From Chitinophaga terrae (ex Kim and Jung 2007) (GTDB lineage Bacteria; Bacteroidota; Bacteroidia; Chitinophagales; Chitinophagaceae), in contig NZ_FNRL01000010.1 in assembly GCF_900107795.1 (NCBI RefSeq), positions 151,030-215,029 of the forward strand: 64,000 nucleotides of DNA. The letters run 5' to 3'. The position numbers were made by a program, and so were the translations under genes. Positions within the stretch are counted from its first letter, which is position 1. Every line of letters starts with the position of its first letter. The notes below the pieces were generated by a model, which was given only the letters and a program-made list of their open reading frames with translations, was not told the DNA's origin and ran no database searches. Below, piece after piece: positions 61,622 to 64,000 of the stretch.

Positions 61622-63238
61622 TTATTTTGAATACCTGTAAAGGAAAGAATCAACGTCTACGAACCCGCATTCCGACTCCGTATTATAGTTGAAGATGCCT
61701 ACCCTATCGCCGCGGTAACTTCCCCAGGCAAGTTGGTTGGATTCACCGAATGGCAGGAATGATTTACCATCAAGGCTATAAGAATATGTGTTCATTCCTT
61801 TCAAATCCCAGGTGGATCGCAGCCATATAACCTTGCCCGTTATCTTTGTTCCAGGCGTATCATTGTTATTATTGGTATAAGTCAGATACCTGGAATTATT
61901 TACCTGCTTTATTCCTATGCAACTGGTAGCGGAGGTTGAAAAATGGGTCAGGCCTGCATACTGGCCGTTACACATTCCCGTTATCTCTATTTTAACAGTT
62001 ACTTCATTGGAAGAAGTACGCCAGCTTCGCTGGGTGATGGTATTACCTGCTTTCATGAGAATATTTCCACTGGTTGGCTTAAGGGGTAGGAAAGCATACA
62101 ATCTCAAAAATCCCTTACGCGCGGTCAGCGACCATTTGTCGGCTCTTGGCTGGTAGTTCCATTCCCATTGTGGGAGAAGCTTCGATGAATTAAAATTATC
62201 ATCTGCCTGTATCTCTTTCTTTATGCCTGGTATGTTAATCGGTTTACGTCCGGCCCAAACCATTGAGCCGATGCTGTCTTTACCCACTTCCCCGATAACA
62301 GGCCAGCCATCCAGCCATGTGACAGGCAGCAGGCTGGCAGCGCGGCCTTCCCAGTCGCCGGACCCGTGATGCGTAAAGAAATACCAGTTTCCATCCGGCA
62401 ACTGCATCAAGCCTCCCTGGTTGGGTTCTTTATCCAACGCTTTGTTAACGTGGTTCAACTGCCTTATTTCCCAGGGCCCGGGAAGTTTTTTGGAACGTTT
62501 CATCATGAGTACCCGTCCTTCCTCTTTCACTTCGCTGAACAGATGGTAGTAGTACCCGTTGATCTTATACAACTTGTTTGCCTCGCTGCCGGGCGACTGA
62601 TGAACAATACTGTCTGATTCCATCAGCAGCTCTTTTCCATCGTCCGACATCCTGAAAAGATGGATATTATATTTCTTATTATTCCTGGGGTCTTTTTCGA
62701 AATTGGTAGCAATAAAATATAACTGCCCGTCTTCATCACAGAAAGAGCAGCAGTCGTCCCAGCCGGAGATCTTCCATACCTGGTGAAGCGGCGACCAGGG
62801 CCCGGCAGGATTGGTTGCGCTGCTCATGAAAAAACCGTCGTTCGGGGTACCGAAATATACCCAGAATTTGTTTTTGTAATAACGTATGGAGCCCGCCCAA
62901 ACCCCTCTTCCATAACTGTTCATTTTATCCCAGTTGAGGTTAGGGCTGATTTTAGTAAGGTCGTTAACTACATGACTTATGACTTGCCAGTTGACAAGAT
63001 CTTTTGAATGCAGCACCGCCATGCCTGGCGAGTATTGCATGGTAGAAGAAATGGCATAGAAGTCGTTGCCGACGCGGATAGCGTCGAGATCGCTGAAATC
63101 GGCTGGTATTACCGGGTTCGTATATGTTCCATTCCCCTGGTCGCCCCATTTCCCGGTATGTTGGCCGAAGAGGTTAAAGGACAGGAATGCAAGAGATAAA
63201 AGAGAGATGAATTTTTTAGTATTGATCATGCTTATCAT
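61622..63238 (-). CDS. Glycoside hydrolase family 43 protein with C-terminal sandwich domain
   Basis: 538 aa (or 535 from ATG 63229). Signal peptide about 1-25. GH43 propeller (about 38-325): Asp in PADFSDLDAIRVGNDFY, WDDCCSFCDEDGQLYFIA carrying the second Asp, and the Glu region PGSEANKLYKINGYYY. The C-terminal part (about 345-538, GNILMKAGNTITQRSWRTSSNEVTV) is the concanavalin-like domain of beta-xylosidase/arabinofuranosidase relatives. Secreted. It probably acts on xylan-type or arabinan-type side chains; specificity not readable. Confidence 0.94.
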   Translation of the reverse strand: MISMINTKKFISLLSLAFLSFNLFGQHTGKWGDQGNGTYTNPVIPADFSDLDAIRVGNDFYAISSTMQYSPGMAVLHSKDLVNWQVISHVVNDLTKISPNLNWDKMNSYGRGVWAGSIRYYKNKFWVYFGTPNDGFFMSSATNPAGPWSPLHQVWKISGWDDCCSFCDEDGQLYFIATNFEKDPRNNKKYNIHLFRMSDDGKELLMESDSIVHQSPGSEANKLYKINGYYYHLFSEVKEEGRVLMMKRSKKLPGPWEIRQLNHVNKALDKEPNQGGLMQLPDGNWYFFTHHGSGDWEGRAASLLPVTWLDGWPVIGEVGKDSIGSMVWAGRKPINIPGIKKEIQADDNFNSSKLLPQWEWNYQPRADKWSLTARKGFLRLYAFLPLKPTSGNILMKAGNTITQRSWRTSSNEVTVKIEITGMCNGQYAGLTHFSTSATSCIGIKQVNNSRYLTYTNNNNDTPGTKITGKVIWLRSTWDLKGMNTYSYSLDGKSFLPFGESNQLAWGSYRGDRVGIFNYNTESECGFVDVDSFLYRYSK

Positions 63239-63723
63239 CGTTAGTCGACAGGCTGGCTGTTTCCTGTCACAAGTGCGCCGGCCAGAAATTATTCATAACG
63301 TTGAAATACTAATTGTTTTTTCTGCCGGGTAAGTGAATGCAATCTTAAAAAAAATACTTGTCATTTTTACAATTATTTTTTTTAAGACCAGTTTGATGAA
63401 TGCATAATCGAAATATCTTTTTTCAGGCCAAGTTGTTTTATTAACAGAAAAATTTATGAGTAAGCCTTCCATTCTTGCGTCGCTAAGCTCCAGCTTATCC
63501 CATTTATCGGTAGATTTACGATGCATCAAGGGGGTTATAATTATCGTGATATCGACTTCCAACCTATATTTTGGCGCGGATTATCTTACCGGGGGTTATC
63601 CTGTCATAGGCGAAAGGTATATTAAAAGGGGGGATACAGAAAGCGGAATTCGTTGCAGGACTAATCTAACGACACAGAAATTTGACAGCAAAAAATGCGC
63701 GGCCACTGCCACCGTATAAATAA
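63239..63723. other. Non-coding or degraded stretch
   Basis: The upstream region of the GH43 gene plus sequence that drops to low complexity. A frame around 63550-63719 reads FGADYLTGGYPVIGERYIK and looks protein-like, but its upstream part does not; I treat it as possible remnant. No promoter consensus is clear. Confidence 0.3.
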
Positions 63724-63939
63724 TTGCGCAGGTTCGGTTTCATTACGATTAGTCCGAGCGATCCCAAGGCTCAAGCAGCGTTAACTGAGATCGACCTGCG
63801 TAAATATGTAAGCAAACCCCAGGTTTATCTCTCCTACTTATAGATCGAATTCAATACATGCGAGGATGGAATAGCTCGCGACGATGTATCAACCAAAGAA
63901 AGCTTATCTAAGTTGCTCAACAATTCATGCAAGTCATGA
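63724..63939 (+). pseudogene. Possible gene remnant with in-frame stop
   Basis: A frame beginning near 63724 reads RRFGFITISPSDPKAQAALTE then DLRKYVSKPQVYLSYL, stops at TAG 63841-63843, and continues in the same frame IEFNTCEDGIARDDVSTKES to TGA 63937-63939. The composition is that of a normal soluble protein, so this may be a fragment of a decayed gene. The family is not recognised. Confidence 0.3.
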
Positions 63940-64000
63940 AAAATGATAAGTAACTCATTTTTTGAAAACTATTTATTTATGACATCCGTATGTTTTTATA

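Overview
The window comes from the chromosome of a Bacteroidota bacterium, most likely a Chitinophagaceae member close to Chitinophaga. The signs are SusC/SusD-type nutrient receptors, an ECF sigma/FecR pair of Bacteroidota type, DUF4374 and DUF4974 domains, lipoproteins with short Bacteroidota lipoboxes, no Shine-Dalgarno pattern before genes, and repeated promoters of the TTG-N19/20-TAnnTTTG form. No rRNA, tRNA or CRISPR array was seen.

Region 1-6.5 kb: the end of an unrecognised gene, then a visibly AT-rich accessory island (about 0.8-6.5 kb). It holds a 52-aa/GNAT pair built like a toxin-antitoxin module, two small XRE regulators with palindromic operators, several small orphan genes, an IS1595-like (ISXO2-type) transposase and a DUF2750 protein.

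Region 6.5-20.9 kb: core-like DNA. A SusD/SusC receptor pair is followed by an AspT-type antiporter. Next is a three-gene iron operon (TonB receptor, DUF4374 lipoprotein, PepSY membrane protein) that matches the layout of the Bacteroides xenosiderophore system XusABC. RNase HI and a methylcrotonyl-CoA carboxylase-type beta subunit complete the block.

Region 21-42 kb: DinB-like protein, MarR-GNAT fusion, sodium:solute symporter, a thiol/redox block (FrnE-like DsbA, HxlR regulator, quinone reductase), DEAD-box-type helicase, ECF sigma/FecR/AraC-like trio with no receptor beside it, LysR with a divergent MFS exporter, GH43, a large AsmA-like protein, a long inverted repeat, a TetR-FabF pair, a sterol-desaturase-type hydroxylase with tandem operators, and a DUF3887-alpha/beta hydrolase.

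Region 42-50 kb: the most unusual locus. An 840-aa SusC-like outer-membrane barrel has no recognisable plug. The gene 4 bases downstream encodes a 1487-aa alpha-2-macroglobulin-like protein with an intact thioester motif and, inserted in its middle, the CarboxypepD-like plus TonB plug module that the barrel lacks. This looks like a receptor split over two proteins, with the plug carried by a macroglobulin.

Region 50-64 kb: BON-domain proteins, a conserved cluster of Ycf46-like AAA ATPase, DUF1257/Ycf35-like protein, DUF2997 protein, membrane helix-hairpin-helix protein and a radical SAM protein, then DUF5996, WG-repeat, MarR, acyltransferase, sterol desaturase and GH43 genes. The last 760 bases hold only degraded coding traces.
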